DNA of 64,000 nt from CATQHW01 sp965215345 (lineage in GTDB: Bacteria; Spirochaetota; Spirochaetia; SZUA-6; Bin103), in the NCBI GenBank assembly GCA_965215345.1, contig CBDCDL010000001.1, forward strand, positions 558,001 through 622,000, in the 5' to 3' direction. Both the position numbers and the translations under genes were made by a program. Shown one piece after another: positions 25,382-33,796 of the stretch (its first letter is position 1; each line of letters opens with the position of its first letter). A model generated the notes under the pieces. The model had not been told where the DNA came from, did not search any database, and worked only from the letters and a program-made list of their open reading frames with translations.

Positions 25382-26436
25382 AGGGCGAACAGGCGCGCCT
25401 CGATGGCCGCGGAATCGCCGCGGATCAACAGGGTGGGCAGACCGGCGGCGATGATCTCGGCGCGCAGGTCGGGGGCCAGCGACTCGCCTTCGTCGCAGGT
25501 CAGCACCAGCCCCCCGATCCCGCGCGTGGCGCCGAGTTGCCGGTGGTAGGCGATGATGCTGCGGATCCGCGGCGTGGAGTTGGCGCTGATGACCACAAGG
25601 TCGCGCCTGCGGATCGCCTGCGCGGGCCGCAGGAACTGTGCGGGGAGCGAGATGACGCGGATCGTCCGGCAGGGACGCTGCCAGGTGGGATGGCGCGGAT
25701 CGCCGATCGGCTCGGCATGGCGCAGCGAGGTTCGCACCAGATCGATCGACGGCTGCGGCAGGTCCTGGACGGTCGGAATGAACCCCAGGATGCGCAACGT
25801 GCCGCCGAAGCCCGGGAACCGGCTGTTGAGCGCTTCGTCGGTGAGGTATCGCTGCAGGGTGGGGATCTTCTCCGGGATCAGCTTGTTGAAGATCACGCCG
25901 CGCACCCGGCATCCCTTGTGCAGAAAGTACGACAGGTAGACTTCCAGCGTGTCGATGGCGCGGCCGATGCCTCCCTCCGACAGGAACACGACCTCCGCAT
26001 CGAGCAGCCTTCCCACGTCGGCGTTGGACAGCCCGGCTACGGCGCCGACGCCCGGATGTCCGGAGCCCTCGGCGATGATCACCTTCTTGTCGGCGAGCGA
26101 TGCCACGGATTCGAGGATGCGCCGCTCCAGGGTTCGGGTCAGCGCCTCCCGGTCTCCCGACTCGAGGTAGGTGCGGGTGAATCCCGACGTGAACCGGACC
26201 GGCGAAAGGTGGCGGGGCTCGAATCCGGGCAGGGAGCTGAACACCGACAGGAGCTGCACGTCCTTGTCCACGTGCATGCCGTCGCGGAGCGTCGACACCT
26301 CCTGGCCCACCGGCTTGATGTAGCCGATCGTCCCGGGGTCCAGCACGCGGCGGAGCTGGGAGATGATGCCCAGGCTGGTGACGGTCTTGCCGGCGTGCTG
26401 CCGGTAGCCGGTGAGGTAGACGATTACCGGAGCCAC
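25267..26436 (-). CDS. BioD-like P-loop protein with DRTGG domain
   Basis: A 389-residue protein. The N-terminal dethiobiotin-synthetase-like P-loop domain reads IVYLTGYRQHAGKTVTSLGI, and IIAEGSGHPGVGAVAGLSNADVG and VRGVIFNKL follow the BioD/CobQ fold. The C-terminal region resembles the DRTGG domain found with phosphotransacetylases. Its role is unknown; in several bacteria it is a conserved regulator-like protein around acetyl-phosphate or cofactor metabolism. The left neighbour is a broken defence pair whose truncation ends right at this gene's 3' end. Confidence 0.8.
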   Translation of the reverse strand: MAPVIVYLTGYRQHAGKTVTSLGIISQLRRVLDPGTIGYIKPVGQEVSTLRDGMHVDKDVQLLSVFSSLPGFEPRHLSPVRFTSGFTRTYLESGDREALTRTLERRILESVASLADKKVIIAEGSGHPGVGAVAGLSNADVGRLLDAEVVFLSEGGIGRAIDTLEVYLSYFLHKGCRVRGVIFNKLIPEKIPTLQRYLTDEALNSRFPGFGGTLRILGFIPTVQDLPQPSIDLVRTSLRHAEPIGDPRHPTWQRPCRTIRVISLPAQFLRPAQAIRRRDLVVISANSTPRIRSIIAYHRQLGATRGIGGLVLTCDEGESLAPDLRAEIIAAGLPTLLIRGDSAAIEARLFALYESTKLQVYDVDKVREVEELFSASFDVYRFLEVFGIE

Positions 26437-26498
26437 GGTTCGGTACCCTGCAGCGCCGGCGGTTGCGTGCGGCCACCGGTTGCCGTCAGCATGGCGCC

Positions 26499-27083
26499 AT
26501 GCGCTGGATGGCAGTGTCGCTGCTGGCAGCCCTCGCCTGGGCTGCGGGCGCGCACGACGACGATAACGGCGGTGCGGCGGCGGAGGATGCAGGCGTCCCG
26601 GTAGCGCAGGAGGCCGGGCCGCAGGAGGCCGGGCCGGTCGTCGACGGCGCCGTCACGGAGGGCGAGTACGGGGTCAGTCTGCAGTACGACGGCATCGTGA
26701 TCAGCCTGGCGCTGGTGGGCGACACGCTGCACGCGGCGGCCGTCGCGGCCACCACCGGCTGGGTAGCCGTCGGATTCGGTTCCGACGTCATGGACGGGGC
26801 GCGGATCCTGTTCGCCTACGTCGAAGCGGACGGGACGGTGTTCTTCGCCGAGCAGGAGGGGAAGGGTCACAGGCACCACGACGTTACCGACACGGTCGCG
26901 ACCGCCCACGCGGTGAGCGAGGCCGACGGATCCACCACGCTGGAGGTGGCGCTGCCGGCGGCCTTCGTCCGCGACAGCGCCGACGAGACGGGCATGTTCC
27001 CGATGATCATGGCGTACGGCACCCGTGACTCGGTGCGGCCCGTGCACCGGTTCTTCAAGAGCATCGAGTTGACCCTCGGCTGA
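26499..27083 (+). CDS. Secreted DOMON-domain protein
   Basis: A 194-residue protein with a cleavable signal peptide (RWMAVSLLAALAWAAGA) and an Asp/Ala-rich linker, then a DOMON-type beta-sandwich (VSLQYDGIVISLALVGDTLHAAAVA, TTGWVAVGFG, MDGARILFAYV, FVRDSADETGMFPMIMAYG). DOMON domains bind haem or sugars and occur in extracytoplasmic redox proteins. The ATG at 26499 is preferred; 26508 is possible. It stands alone, divergent from the BioD/DRTGG gene. Confidence 0.75.
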   Translation: MRWMAVSLLAALAWAAGAHDDDNGGAAAEDAGVPVAQEAGPQEAGPVVDGAVTEGEYGVSLQYDGIVISLALVGDTLHAAAVAATTGWVAVGFGSDVMDGARILFAYVEADGTVFFAEQEGKGHRHHDVTDTVATAHAVSEADGSTTLEVALPAAFVRDSADETGMFPMIMAYGTRDSVRPVHRFFKSIELTLG

Positions 27084-27106
27084 TCGTAGCCGGAGCCTCG
27101 GGCGCC

Positions 27107-27174
27107 GGTCTCGGAGCTACGCTGGTCTCAGGACTACGCTGGTCTCGGGGCTACGCTGGTCTCGGGGCTACGCT
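27107..27174. repeat. 17-bp tandem repeat, four copies
   Basis: The unit GGTCTCGGGGCTACGCT repeats four times without gaps (copies 1 and 2 carry one to three changes; copies 3 and 4 are identical). It fills the space between the convergent DOMON and FabZ-like genes, and the last copy supplies the FabZ stop codon (27168-27170). Confidence 0.9.
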
Positions 27175-27602
27175 CCGGTTTGCGCGGATCCGCGCAGGCA
27201 GAGCCACGTCGCCTCCGCGGCCAGCTTCTCGTCCACGAACGCCTTGCCGCTCTGGCGGATCATCGCGGGAGAGCTGCGCGTGGTGGCGACCTCCAGCCGT
27301 ACCTCGTCGCCGGGTCGCACCTGCCGCCGGAACCTGGCCTTTTCGATCGACGCCAGGAACAGGATCGAGCCGCCGCCGTCGCTCTGCGCGGCGATGCCGG
27401 CGCCGCCACACTGGGCCAGACACTCGACCAGCAGCACCCCCGGCACGACCGGATACGACGGGAAGTGGCCGGCGAAAAACGGCTCATCGGGCGCGAACCT
27501 CTTGTAGCCGACGATCAGGTCGGCGTCGGCCCGCTCCAGCCGGTCCAGGAACAGGAACGGCGGACGGTGCGGGATCAGCTCCGCGGCGGTCGGAAGGCTC
27601 AC
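27168..27602 (-). CDS. FabZ-like 3-hydroxyacyl-ACP dehydratase (hotdog fold)
   Basis: A 144-residue hotdog dehydratase with HRPPFLFLDRL at the N-terminus and the catalytic block GHFPSYPVVPGVLLVECLAQ (His in GHFP, Glu in VE). It removes water from 3-hydroxyacyl-ACP. The GTG start at 27602 lies five bases past the stop of the AONS-like gene, so the two overlap in transcription. With no other fatty-acid genes nearby it probably serves a dedicated lipid pathway. The stop codon falls inside a tandem repeat, so the tail length may vary. Confidence 0.85.
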   Translation of the reverse strand: MSLPTAAELIPHRPPFLFLDRLERADADLIVGYKRFAPDEPFFAGHFPSYPVVPGVLLVECLAQCGGAGIAAQSDGGGSILFLASIEKARFRRQVRPGDEVRLEVATTRSSPAMIRQSGKAFVDEKLAAEATWLCLRGSAQTGA

Positions 27603-27606
27603 GTTT

Positions 27607-28860
27607 TCAGATGATGCCCAGGCGGCGTCCCACCGTGGAGGTGATCTCAAGCACCCGATCCAGTTCCTCATCGGTGTGGATCGCCATGTACGAGGTTCTG
27701 ATCAGCGCCCTGCCCGGAGGCACGCCGGGGGTGACCACGGGGTTGGCATAGATGCCGGCCTGGAACAATTCCCGCCAGAACCGGAACGTCAGGTGGTCGT
27801 CGCCGATGATCAGCGGCACGATCGCCGTCTCGGCCACGTCGACGTTGAAGCCCAGGGCCTTGTATTCGTGAATCATGCGGGCCGAGATCCGCTGCAGGCG
27901 CTGCGCGTGCTCGGGCTCTTCGCGCATGATCTTCAGCGCCGCGGCGGCCGCCGCCAGGTTGGCCGGCGGCATGCTCGCGCTGAAAATCAGCGGCCGTCCC
28001 TCATGCTTGATGTAGTTGACGACCTCCCGGTCGCCTGCGACGAAGCCGCCGATGGAACCGAACGACTTCGAGAACGTGCACATCACCAGGTCGGCAAGAG
28101 GCTGCCCGAAGTGCTCTTCCGTTCCTCGACCCGTCGAACCGATGACGCCCATGGCATGAGCCTCATCCAGGTAGACACGTGCGCCGTGCCGGCGCGAGAC
28201 CTGTACTATCTCGTCGAGGCGGACGATATCGCCCTCCATGCTGAACACGCCGTCGGTGACGACCAGCTTGCCGGCTTCCGCGGGCGCCGAGCTCAGGGCG
28301 CGATCCAGATCCTCGGCGCTGTTGTGCGCATACCGGTGAACCTTGATCGTGCCCATGCGTCTCCCGGATCCATGAAAGATCCCGTCCGTCACCGAGGCAT
28401 GGTTGAACCGGTCGGAAAAGACGTGGTCGTTCTTGCCAAGCAGCGCGGAGATCGCGCCGAGGTTGGTCTGGTATCCGGTCGTGAAGCAGAGGGCCGCCTG
28501 CTTCCGGACGTAATCGGCCAGGTCCTCCTCCAGCTCCTCGTGCAGCGTGAGCGTGCCGTTCAGATACCGTGATCCCGAGCAACTCGTGCCGTAGCGCTTG
28601 ACGGCCGCGATCGCCGCCTCCCTGACGCGCGGGTCCCACGACAGTCCGAGGTAGTTGTTGGAGCCGATCATCAGCAGGTCGCGGCCATCGATCACCGCGG
28701 TGGTGCCGCGGATCTCCTGGATCGCAGCGAAGTACGGGTAGAAGCCGATCTGGCTGACCTGATCGTCGAGCCACCTCTGATAGGCGCGGCACTTCTGGAA
28801 CAGGTCGGCTTGTGCGGGCGTGGCGGTGGGTGTGTGGCCGTCAGCGTCGCTTGAGGTCAT
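27607..28860 (-). CDS. Alpha-oxoamine synthase (AONS / serine palmitoyltransferase-like)
   Basis: A 417-residue PLP enzyme that condenses an amino acid with an acyl thioester and releases CO2. Motifs: SNNYLGL (68-74), GSRYLNGT, NHASVTDG, DEAHAMGVIG (Asp232) and the Schiff-base lysine 265 in TFSKSFGSIGG. Biotin synthesis (BioF), threonine catabolism (Kbl) and sphingoid-base synthesis (Spt) are the options. Pairing with a FabZ-like dehydratase instead of bioA/bioD/bioB makes a lipid role attractive. A BioD-like protein is nearby but is the DRTGG fusion type. Confidence 0.88.
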   Translation of the reverse strand: MTSSDADGHTPTATPAQADLFQKCRAYQRWLDDQVSQIGFYPYFAAIQEIRGTTAVIDGRDLLMIGSNNYLGLSWDPRVREAAIAAVKRYGTSCSGSRYLNGTLTLHEELEEDLADYVRKQAALCFTTGYQTNLGAISALLGKNDHVFSDRFNHASVTDGIFHGSGRRMGTIKVHRYAHNSAEDLDRALSSAPAEAGKLVVTDGVFSMEGDIVRLDEIVQVSRRHGARVYLDEAHAMGVIGSTGRGTEEHFGQPLADLVMCTFSKSFGSIGGFVAGDREVVNYIKHEGRPLIFSASMPPANLAAAAAALKIMREEPEHAQRLQRISARMIHEYKALGFNVDVAETAIVPLIIGDDHLTFRFWRELFQAGIYANPVVTPGVPPGRALIRTSYMAIHTDEELDRVLEITSTVGRRLGII

Positions 28861-28911
28861 GGATCAGGCGAGGTCAGGCGGCGGATCAACGGAGCAACGG
28901 CCCATGACCTC
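28853..28911. promoter_or_regulatory. Inverted and direct GAGGTCA sites upstream of the AONS-FabZ operon
   Basis: GAGGTCATGG (28853-28862) and CCATGACCTC (28902-28911) are perfect 10-bp inverted arms; a further GAGGTCA lies at 28870-28876. One arm covers the AONS start codon. This arrangement of three half-sites is a candidate operator for a dimeric regulator. Confidence 0.4.
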
Positions 28912-28945
28912 GACGGCTACTGATACTATGGAACCCGCCCCGGCA

Positions 28946-29584
28946 TCAACCGTCCCCGACCAGGGCGGCGAACATGCTGCGCATCGGTTCGGAGTCCCAG
29001 TCGCGCACGCCGATCGCCCGCGCGACGATCGTCCCTTCCGGATCGAGAATGTAGGTCATCGGCAGCGATCGAGCTGCGTACACGCGTCCGGTCGACAGGT
29101 CGTGGTCGATCACGATCTCGAAGGTGATGCCGGTTTCCTCCACGAAGCGCCGGACGTCGCCGGTCTCCTCGCCGATGTCGACCCCGACGATCCGGAGGCC
29201 GCGGTCGGCGAGCTCCTGGTGCAACCGCTCCAGGGCCGGCATTTCGATCCGGCACGGCGCGCACCAGGTCGCCCAGAAGTTGAGCAGCACGTAGCTGCCC
29301 GCGTAGTCGTCCAGGGTGCGGGTGGTGCCGTCCATCGCCGACAGTTCGAAGTCGACCCGCGCCTCCTTGCGAGCCGGCTCGAATCCCAGGTCCGCCATCG
29401 TCTCCAGGACGGTTTTCCCGGTGTCCGCGGGGGCCCCGGCCGGTGCGGAGTCGCCTGCGGCCGCATCCGCCGGTTCGACCGCCAGGGCCGGTCCGGACGG
29501 GTCGCCCCGCTCCGAACAGCCGAAAAACGCCAGCGAAAGCACCGCGGCCAGGATCGCCGCCGCCCGCGTTCCGGCTCCCCCCAT
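28946..29584 (-). CDS. TlpA/ResA-family thioredoxin-like lipoprotein
   Basis: A 212-residue envelope redox protein. The signal peptide ends at Cys23 (LAFFGC lipobox), a Pro/Ala/Asp-rich linker follows, and the thioredoxin fold starts near residue 77 with NFWATWCAPC (redox cysteines 108 and 111) and SLPMTYILDPEG holding the cis-proline. It would reduce disulfides or apocytochromes outside the cytoplasm. It is 85 bases upstream of the AONS gene on the same strand. Confidence 0.92.
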   Translation of the reverse strand: MGGAGTRAAAILAAVLSLAFFGCSERGDPSGPALAVEPADAAAGDSAPAGAPADTGKTVLETMADLGFEPARKEARVDFELSAMDGTTRTLDDYAGSYVLLNFWATWCAPCRIEMPALERLHQELADRGLRIVGVDIGEETGDVRRFVEETGITFEIVIDHDLSTGRVYAARSLPMTYILDPEGTIVARAIGVRDWDSEPMRSMFAALVGDG

Positions 29585-29680
29585 GGGCACATGATACGAA
29601 CGCCCCCCTTCGCCGGAAACCGCCGGACGATGCCGGCCGCCTGAAGCGGCACGTTCGGATCGGCTGTTGCGGTAGGTGAG

Positions 29681-31012
29681 GTGGGACCGTCCTTCGTCGC
29701 CGCGGCAGTCGCGGCGGGTGCGTTGAGCGTGGCGCCGGCCGTGGTGCCGCTGGCGATCGGGATCATCGCCGGTGCGGCGGCGGCCGGCGGCCTTCTCTGG
29801 GCGTTGGGGACGGTACGGGCGCATCCGTCGCTTCGCGCCTGCGGCGCGGCTGCCCTTGTCGGGGCGATGCTGGCGGCAAACGGGGTCCTGAGGATGCGGA
29901 TGGAGGAACGATCGGCCTACCTCGGGCTCGCCGCATCCGGGCCGCTGGTACTGCACGGCACGGTGGTGGACGACAGCCGTCCCGTGGCGCGAGGCGGCAC
30001 GGCGCTCTCGGTCCAGGTTTCCTCGGTCTCCCGTCCGGACGGCGCTCTGCGGGCCACGGCGCGCCAGCGAATGGAGCTCTTTCTGAGGGAGGCGGAGTCC
30101 GTGCACCGGGGAGAGGTGCTGTCGGTGGCGCTGGCAGCGCCGCCGGAGCGCTGGCGGGGGCGGCTGGTCGGGCGGCCGTCGCACCTGGAGCGACACGGGT
30201 TTCGATCGCGCTTCTGGCGTCTGCGGGCGTCGATCCGGGAGCGGGTCGTGGCGGCGCTCGCGCGGGCCGGTCCGGCCTCCGGGCTGGCCACGGCGGTGCT
30301 GATCGGTGATCGGCGGTACCTGGACCAGGCCGTGATCGAGCGGTTCAGGCGGGCCGGTGCGTCTCACCTGCTGGCGCTCTCCGGCCTCCACGTGGGCATC
30401 GTCTACGGCTGCGTGCTCGTGCTCATGCGGCTGGCGCCGCGGCGCGCCGGGCCGCTGGCGGCCGCCGCGGTGGCCGCGGCGTACGCGCTGATCGCAACGG
30501 GCGGCCCGGCGCTGGCCCGCGCGGCGATGATGGCTTCGGTCGGATCGCTGCTGGCGGTGACCGACCGTGAACGGCGTCCCGTGCCGATCATCGCGCTGGC
30601 CGCGCTCATGCTGCTGGCAATCGAGCCCGGCGCCGCTGCGCAGCTCTCGTTCCAGCTCTCGTTTCTGGCTCTGCTGGGCGTGCTGGCCGGTGCTCGGATC
30701 GCCGCCCGCCTGCCGCCGGGGCCGGTCCGCTGGATCGGCGGGGCCGTGCTCTGCTCGGTCGGCGCCCAGGTCGCCACGGCGCCGCTCGTTCTGACGACGT
30801 TTGGCGCTCTCTACCCGGGGTCCGTGCTGCTCGCGCCCCTGCTGATGCCCGCCGTGACGGTCTTCCTGGTGGCCGCGCTCGGCATGGGTGTCGCCGGTCA
30901 GCTCACGGTGCCGTTTCCGTCGGGGGCCGCTGGCGCGCTCCTCAATCTGGCGTTTATCATCCTCGACACCGGGGTTTCGCTCAGCGCCGCCATCCCGGGG
31001 CTCTCCCTATGA
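29681..31012 (+). CDS. comEC: ComEC/Rec2-family membrane protein, short form
   Basis: A 443-residue inner-membrane protein with the competence block LLALSGLHVGIVYG and ATGGPALARAAMM, which mark the ComEC DNA-translocation channel, among about ten hydrophobic helices. An N-terminal OB-like soluble segment is present (residues 85-170). There is no C-terminal metallo-beta-lactamase domain, so this is the short form. GTG start at 29681. It is followed 10 bases later by ksgA. Confidence 0.88.
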   Translation: MGPSFVAAAVAAGALSVAPAVVPLAIGIIAGAAAAGGLLWALGTVRAHPSLRACGAAALVGAMLAANGVLRMRMEERSAYLGLAASGPLVLHGTVVDDSRPVARGGTALSVQVSSVSRPDGALRATARQRMELFLREAESVHRGEVLSVALAAPPERWRGRLVGRPSHLERHGFRSRFWRLRASIRERVVAALARAGPASGLATAVLIGDRRYLDQAVIERFRRAGASHLLALSGLHVGIVYGCVLVLMRLAPRRAGPLAAAAVAAAYALIATGGPALARAAMMASVGSLLAVTDRERRPVPIIALAALMLLAIEPGAAAQLSFQLSFLALLGVLAGARIAARLPPGPVRWIGGAVLCSVGAQVATAPLVLTTFGALYPGSVLLAPLLMPAVTVFLVAALGMGVAGQLTVPFPSGAAGALLNLAFIILDTGVSLSAAIPGLSL

Positions 31013-31022
31013 ACGACGACCC

Positions 31023-31892
31023 GTGAATCACGACTCGCCCACCGACATCAGGCAGGCGATGGAAGCCGCCGGCATCGCCCTGAAGAAGCGCTGGGGACAG
31101 AACTTCATGATCAATCGCGGGGCGCGGCGCAAGATCGTGGAGTTGCTCGACGCCCGGCCTGACGAGCTGATCTGGGAGATCGGAGCGGGACTGGGCGCAT
31201 TGACCGAGATGATCGCGCCGCAGGCCGGCGCCACCGTGGCGTTCGAGAGCGATCATGGCCTGGTGCGGCACCTCGAGTCCGAGTTCTCGGGATCGAGCGT
31301 GCGGGTCGTGGCCGGGGATTTCCTTGACACCCGCGAACATGCCGTCGCGGCACACGGCGCGCCGCGGCGGGTTGCCGGCAATCTTCCGTACAGCAGCGGG
31401 GCTGCGATCGTGGCCGCGCTGGTGGAGCATGGGCCACAGGTCGACCGCATGGTGTTCACGCTGCAGAAAGAGGTGGTCGACCGGATGTGCGCGCCGGCGG
31501 GGTCGCGCGCCTACTCGTCGTTCTCCGCCATCTGCCAAGCGTTCCATACCGTCGTCAATCGGGGCGAGCTGCAGCCCGGGTCGTTCTTTCCGGCGCCGGA
31601 GGTGCAGTCCGGCGTGGTGACCATGGACCTGCGCGCGGACGCCGATCGAGTCCGTGACCGGGCCGTGTTCTTCGCGTTGGTCCGTTCGGCGTTTGCGGCC
31701 CGCCGCAAGACGCTGCGCAACAATCTCTTGCGGGAGTCACCGTTCCCGCTGAGCAAGCGCGACCTGCTGGCGATCGTGCAGCACATGGGCGTGGAAGCCG
31801 GCGTTCGTGCGGAGACGCTCGGCGCGGACGAGCTGGTCGCGGTCAGCAACCAGATCTCGGTGCTGGTCGAGCGCCGATCGAGCGAATCGTGA
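31023..31892 (+). CDS. ksgA: 16S rRNA (adenine(1518)-N6/adenine(1519)-N6) dimethyltransferase
   Basis: A 289-residue SAM-dependent enzyme that dimethylates two adjacent adenosines in the 3' hairpin of 16S rRNA. The start KKRWGQNFMIN, the SAM loop EIGAGLGALTE and the catalytic NLPY motif (GNLPYSSGA) are intact, and the C-terminal helical domain carries the family's RRKTLRNNL. GTG start at 31023. Its stop overlaps the GTG of the TyrA-like gene. Confidence 0.95.
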   Translation: MNHDSPTDIRQAMEAAGIALKKRWGQNFMINRGARRKIVELLDARPDELIWEIGAGLGALTEMIAPQAGATVAFESDHGLVRHLESEFSGSSVRVVAGDFLDTREHAVAAHGAPRRVAGNLPYSSGAAIVAALVEHGPQVDRMVFTLQKEVVDRMCAPAGSRAYSSFSAICQAFHTVVNRGELQPGSFFPAPEVQSGVVTMDLRADADRVRDRAVFFALVRSAFAARRKTLRNNLLRESPFPLSKRDLLAIVQHMGVEAGVRAETLGADELVAVSNQISVLVERRSSES

Positions 31893-32632
31893 ACGGCCCG
31901 GAGCTCGGCATCTACGGCCTCGGCAGGTTCGGGACCTTCTGGGCGGAACGCCTGGCGCACCATGCGGAGGTGAAGGCGTACTCCCGGCGCAGCAGGTCCG
32001 CCCCGGCCGGCGTGGAGTTGGTCTCCGAGGAGCGCCTGCTGGAGTGCCCGGTGCTGATCCTGTGCGTCGCGATCTCGGCGATGGAACAGGTGCTCGGCCG
32101 GATCCGCAACCGATTGCCGGCGGGCGTCACGGTCATGGACACCTGCTCGGTAAAGGTCTACCCGACCAGGCTGATGGCCGAGTTGCTGCCGGACGACGCG
32201 CGGGTCCTGGGCACGCATCCGATGTTCGGCCCGGATTCGGGCCGTGAAACGACCGCCGGCCTGCCGATGGTGCTCTGTCCGGTCCGCATCGACCGGGAAC
32301 CCCTGGCCCGGTGGGAGCGCTTCTTCGCCGGGCTCGAACTCCACGTGGTCGTGATGGACGCGGACGCTCACGATCGCGAGGCGGCGTTCACGCAGGGCGT
32401 AACCCACTACGTCGGGCGCGTTCTTGCCGATATGCGTCTGCGCGAGTCCGGCATCGCGCCGCTTGGCTACCAGCGGCTGCTGTCCATCGTGGAGCAGACG
32501 TGCAACGATCCGTGGCAGCTCTTCGCCGATCTGCAGCGCTTCAATCGCCACACCGTGGAGATGCGCGCCCGGCTGGAGGAGGCGTTCCGCACCATCGCCA
32601 GGCGGCTGGACGACCCGTCGGATGACAGGTAG
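31889..32632 (+). CDS. Prephenate dehydrogenase-like oxidoreductase
   Basis: A 247-residue NAD(P) oxidoreductase with the nucleotide loop GIYGLGRFG at residues 7-15 and the TyrA signatures DTCSVK and GTHPMFGPDSG, followed by the helical dimerisation domain containing THYVGRVL. The family makes the tyrosine precursor 4-hydroxyphenylpyruvate or arogenate product. GTGA overlap with ksgA. No other aromatic amino-acid gene is nearby. Confidence 0.85.
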   Translation: MNGPELGIYGLGRFGTFWAERLAHHAEVKAYSRRSRSAPAGVELVSEERLLECPVLILCVAISAMEQVLGRIRNRLPAGVTVMDTCSVKVYPTRLMAELLPDDARVLGTHPMFGPDSGRETTAGLPMVLCPVRIDREPLARWERFFAGLELHVVVMDADAHDREAAFTQGVTHYVGRVLADMRLRESGIAPLGYQRLLSIVEQTCNDPWQLFADLQRFNRHTVEMRARLEEAFRTIARRLDDPSDDR

Positions 32633-32739
32633 CCGCGCACACCCGGCCATCGGGGCGGCGAGCGCCGGCCCCGTCGGGAGCGCAGGCCGCCCTTGTCGCG
32701 GACTTGGCAACGCGCCAGACTGACCGGGTGGCAAGCGCG

Positions 32740-33138
32740 ATGTCGGACCGGCGCCTCGCCGAATTCGACGAGAGCACGATCGATACGATTCTGGGCGAGG
32801 ACGCGCAGTTCACCGGGGAGTTGAGCTTCGAACGGTCGCTGATCGTCAAGGGCGACCTGAACGGCAAGATCACCGTGTCCGGCACGCTGTACGTCGACGA
32901 GCTCGCCACGGTGTCGGCACGCATGGAGGTGGAGCGGCTTCGCTGCAAGGGCAGGGTCGAGGGCGACGTGATCGCGCGCCGCGGTGTCGAGTTGTACTCG
33001 ACCGCGAACGTCACGGGCGACGTGGCTACCCCGGAGCTGGTGATGGAGAGCGGCAGCAAGCTCAACGGACGCTGTGTGATGGGCGGCGACCAGGGACCGG
33101 GTACCGGAGATGCCGCACGTCCGTCGGAGGCCACGTAG
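32740..33138 (+). CDS. Bactofilin
   Basis: A 132-residue cytoskeletal protein. The core repeats beta-helix turns (FTGELSFERSLIVKGDLNGKI, LYVDELATVSARM, LRCKGRVEGDVIARRGVELY, ANVTGDVATPELVMESGSKLNG) typical of bactofilins, which self-assemble into filaments and often influence cell shape or peptidoglycan. The ATG at 32740 has a GGTGG element at a good distance; GTG at 32728 is an alternative. Confidence 0.9.
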   Translation: MSDRRLAEFDESTIDTILGEDAQFTGELSFERSLIVKGDLNGKITVSGTLYVDELATVSARMEVERLRCKGRVEGDVIARRGVELYSTANVTGDVATPELVMESGSKLNGRCVMGGDQGPGTGDAARPSEAT

Positions 33139-33190
33139 CAGGGCAGGAAGGCGTTGACCGTGGCCGCTGCCACGGGTCATATGTTGTACG

Positions 33191-33263
33191 GGGCCGCTAG
33201 CTCAGGTGGTAGAGCAACAGCCTTTTAAGCTGTGGGTCGACGGTTCGAATCCGTCGCGGCTCA
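33191..33263 (+). tRNA. tRNA-Lys (anticodon UUU)
   Basis: The 73-base cloverleaf folds cleanly: acceptor GGGCCGC with GCGGCTC (one G:U pair), D-stem GCTC/GAGC, anticodon stem ACAGC/GCTGT around CTTTTAA (anticodon TTT), T-arm GACGG-TTCGAAT-CCGTC, discriminator A. CCA is not encoded. Confidence 0.97.
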
Positions 33264-33275
33264 TTCCCTTGGCGC

Positions 33276-33599
33276 CTACGGCTCGGCCAGAATCAGCGAT
33301 CCGATACGGCCTGTCTTGGAAAAGTGGCCGTCAGTGGTGACGACGGTGGCTCCCTCTCGCGCCGCCAGCGCGGCGATCCGGATGTCGTTCGTGGGGAGCG
33401 GCGTTCCCCCGCGCCGGAGTTCCACGACGATGTCGGCATAGTGCGCGGCCGCCTCGTCATCCACGTCCAGGACCGTTACCACCGGTTCCGCGATGAACTC
33501 GCCAAGCCGCTCCTCGTTCTCGATGGTTCGGCTGCCGAGTCGAAATCCGACGCGGAGCTCGCCCAGTACGATGACCGGGACGCACCCATGGCGCCCGTG
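33276..33599 (-). pseudogene. PIN-domain (VapC-like) toxin lacking its N-terminus
   Basis: The frame reads VPVIVLGELRVGFRLGSRT, then ENEERLGEFIAEPVVTVLDVD, and PLPTNDIRIAALAAREGATVVTTDGHF, matching residues 40 onward of VapC-type ribonucleases, with the conserved Asp in PTND and in TTDGHF. A TGA at 33602-33600 cuts the frame immediately upstream and no start codon precedes GELR, so the first acidic site (normally DTNV near residue 5) is gone. It begins 12 bases past the tRNA-Lys gene. No antitoxin is adjacent. Confidence 0.6.
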
Positions 33600-33796
33600 T
33601 CACCGTTCGCACGGCTTCCGGCGCGCCCCGCCGAAAGTGGTTGCTTGTCTACCGCACCGTGGCCCGTTGGGCTCACCGCCGACGGAGCGGGCCGTCGCCA
33701 AGCACCGATCGGTGAGCTCCGCGACGCTGGATGGAAGAATATCGCCGCGACGGCGGGGCAGCGGGGTTGGATTGGCGAGATTCAGGTCCTCGGCGG

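Noticed and set aside
27607..28860. Assigning the oxoamine synthase as bioF
   Set aside because: The nearby BioD-like protein is the DRTGG fusion type and no other biotin genes are present.
33154..33185. Sigma-70-like promoter (TTGACC, TATGTT) before tRNA-Lys
   Set aside because: The spacer is 20 bases, too long for confidence, and the -10 would lie almost on the mature tRNA start.
33600..33796. Gene between the PIN remnant and higA
   Set aside because: Several short frames exist but none shows conserved-looking sequence, a good start or coupling.
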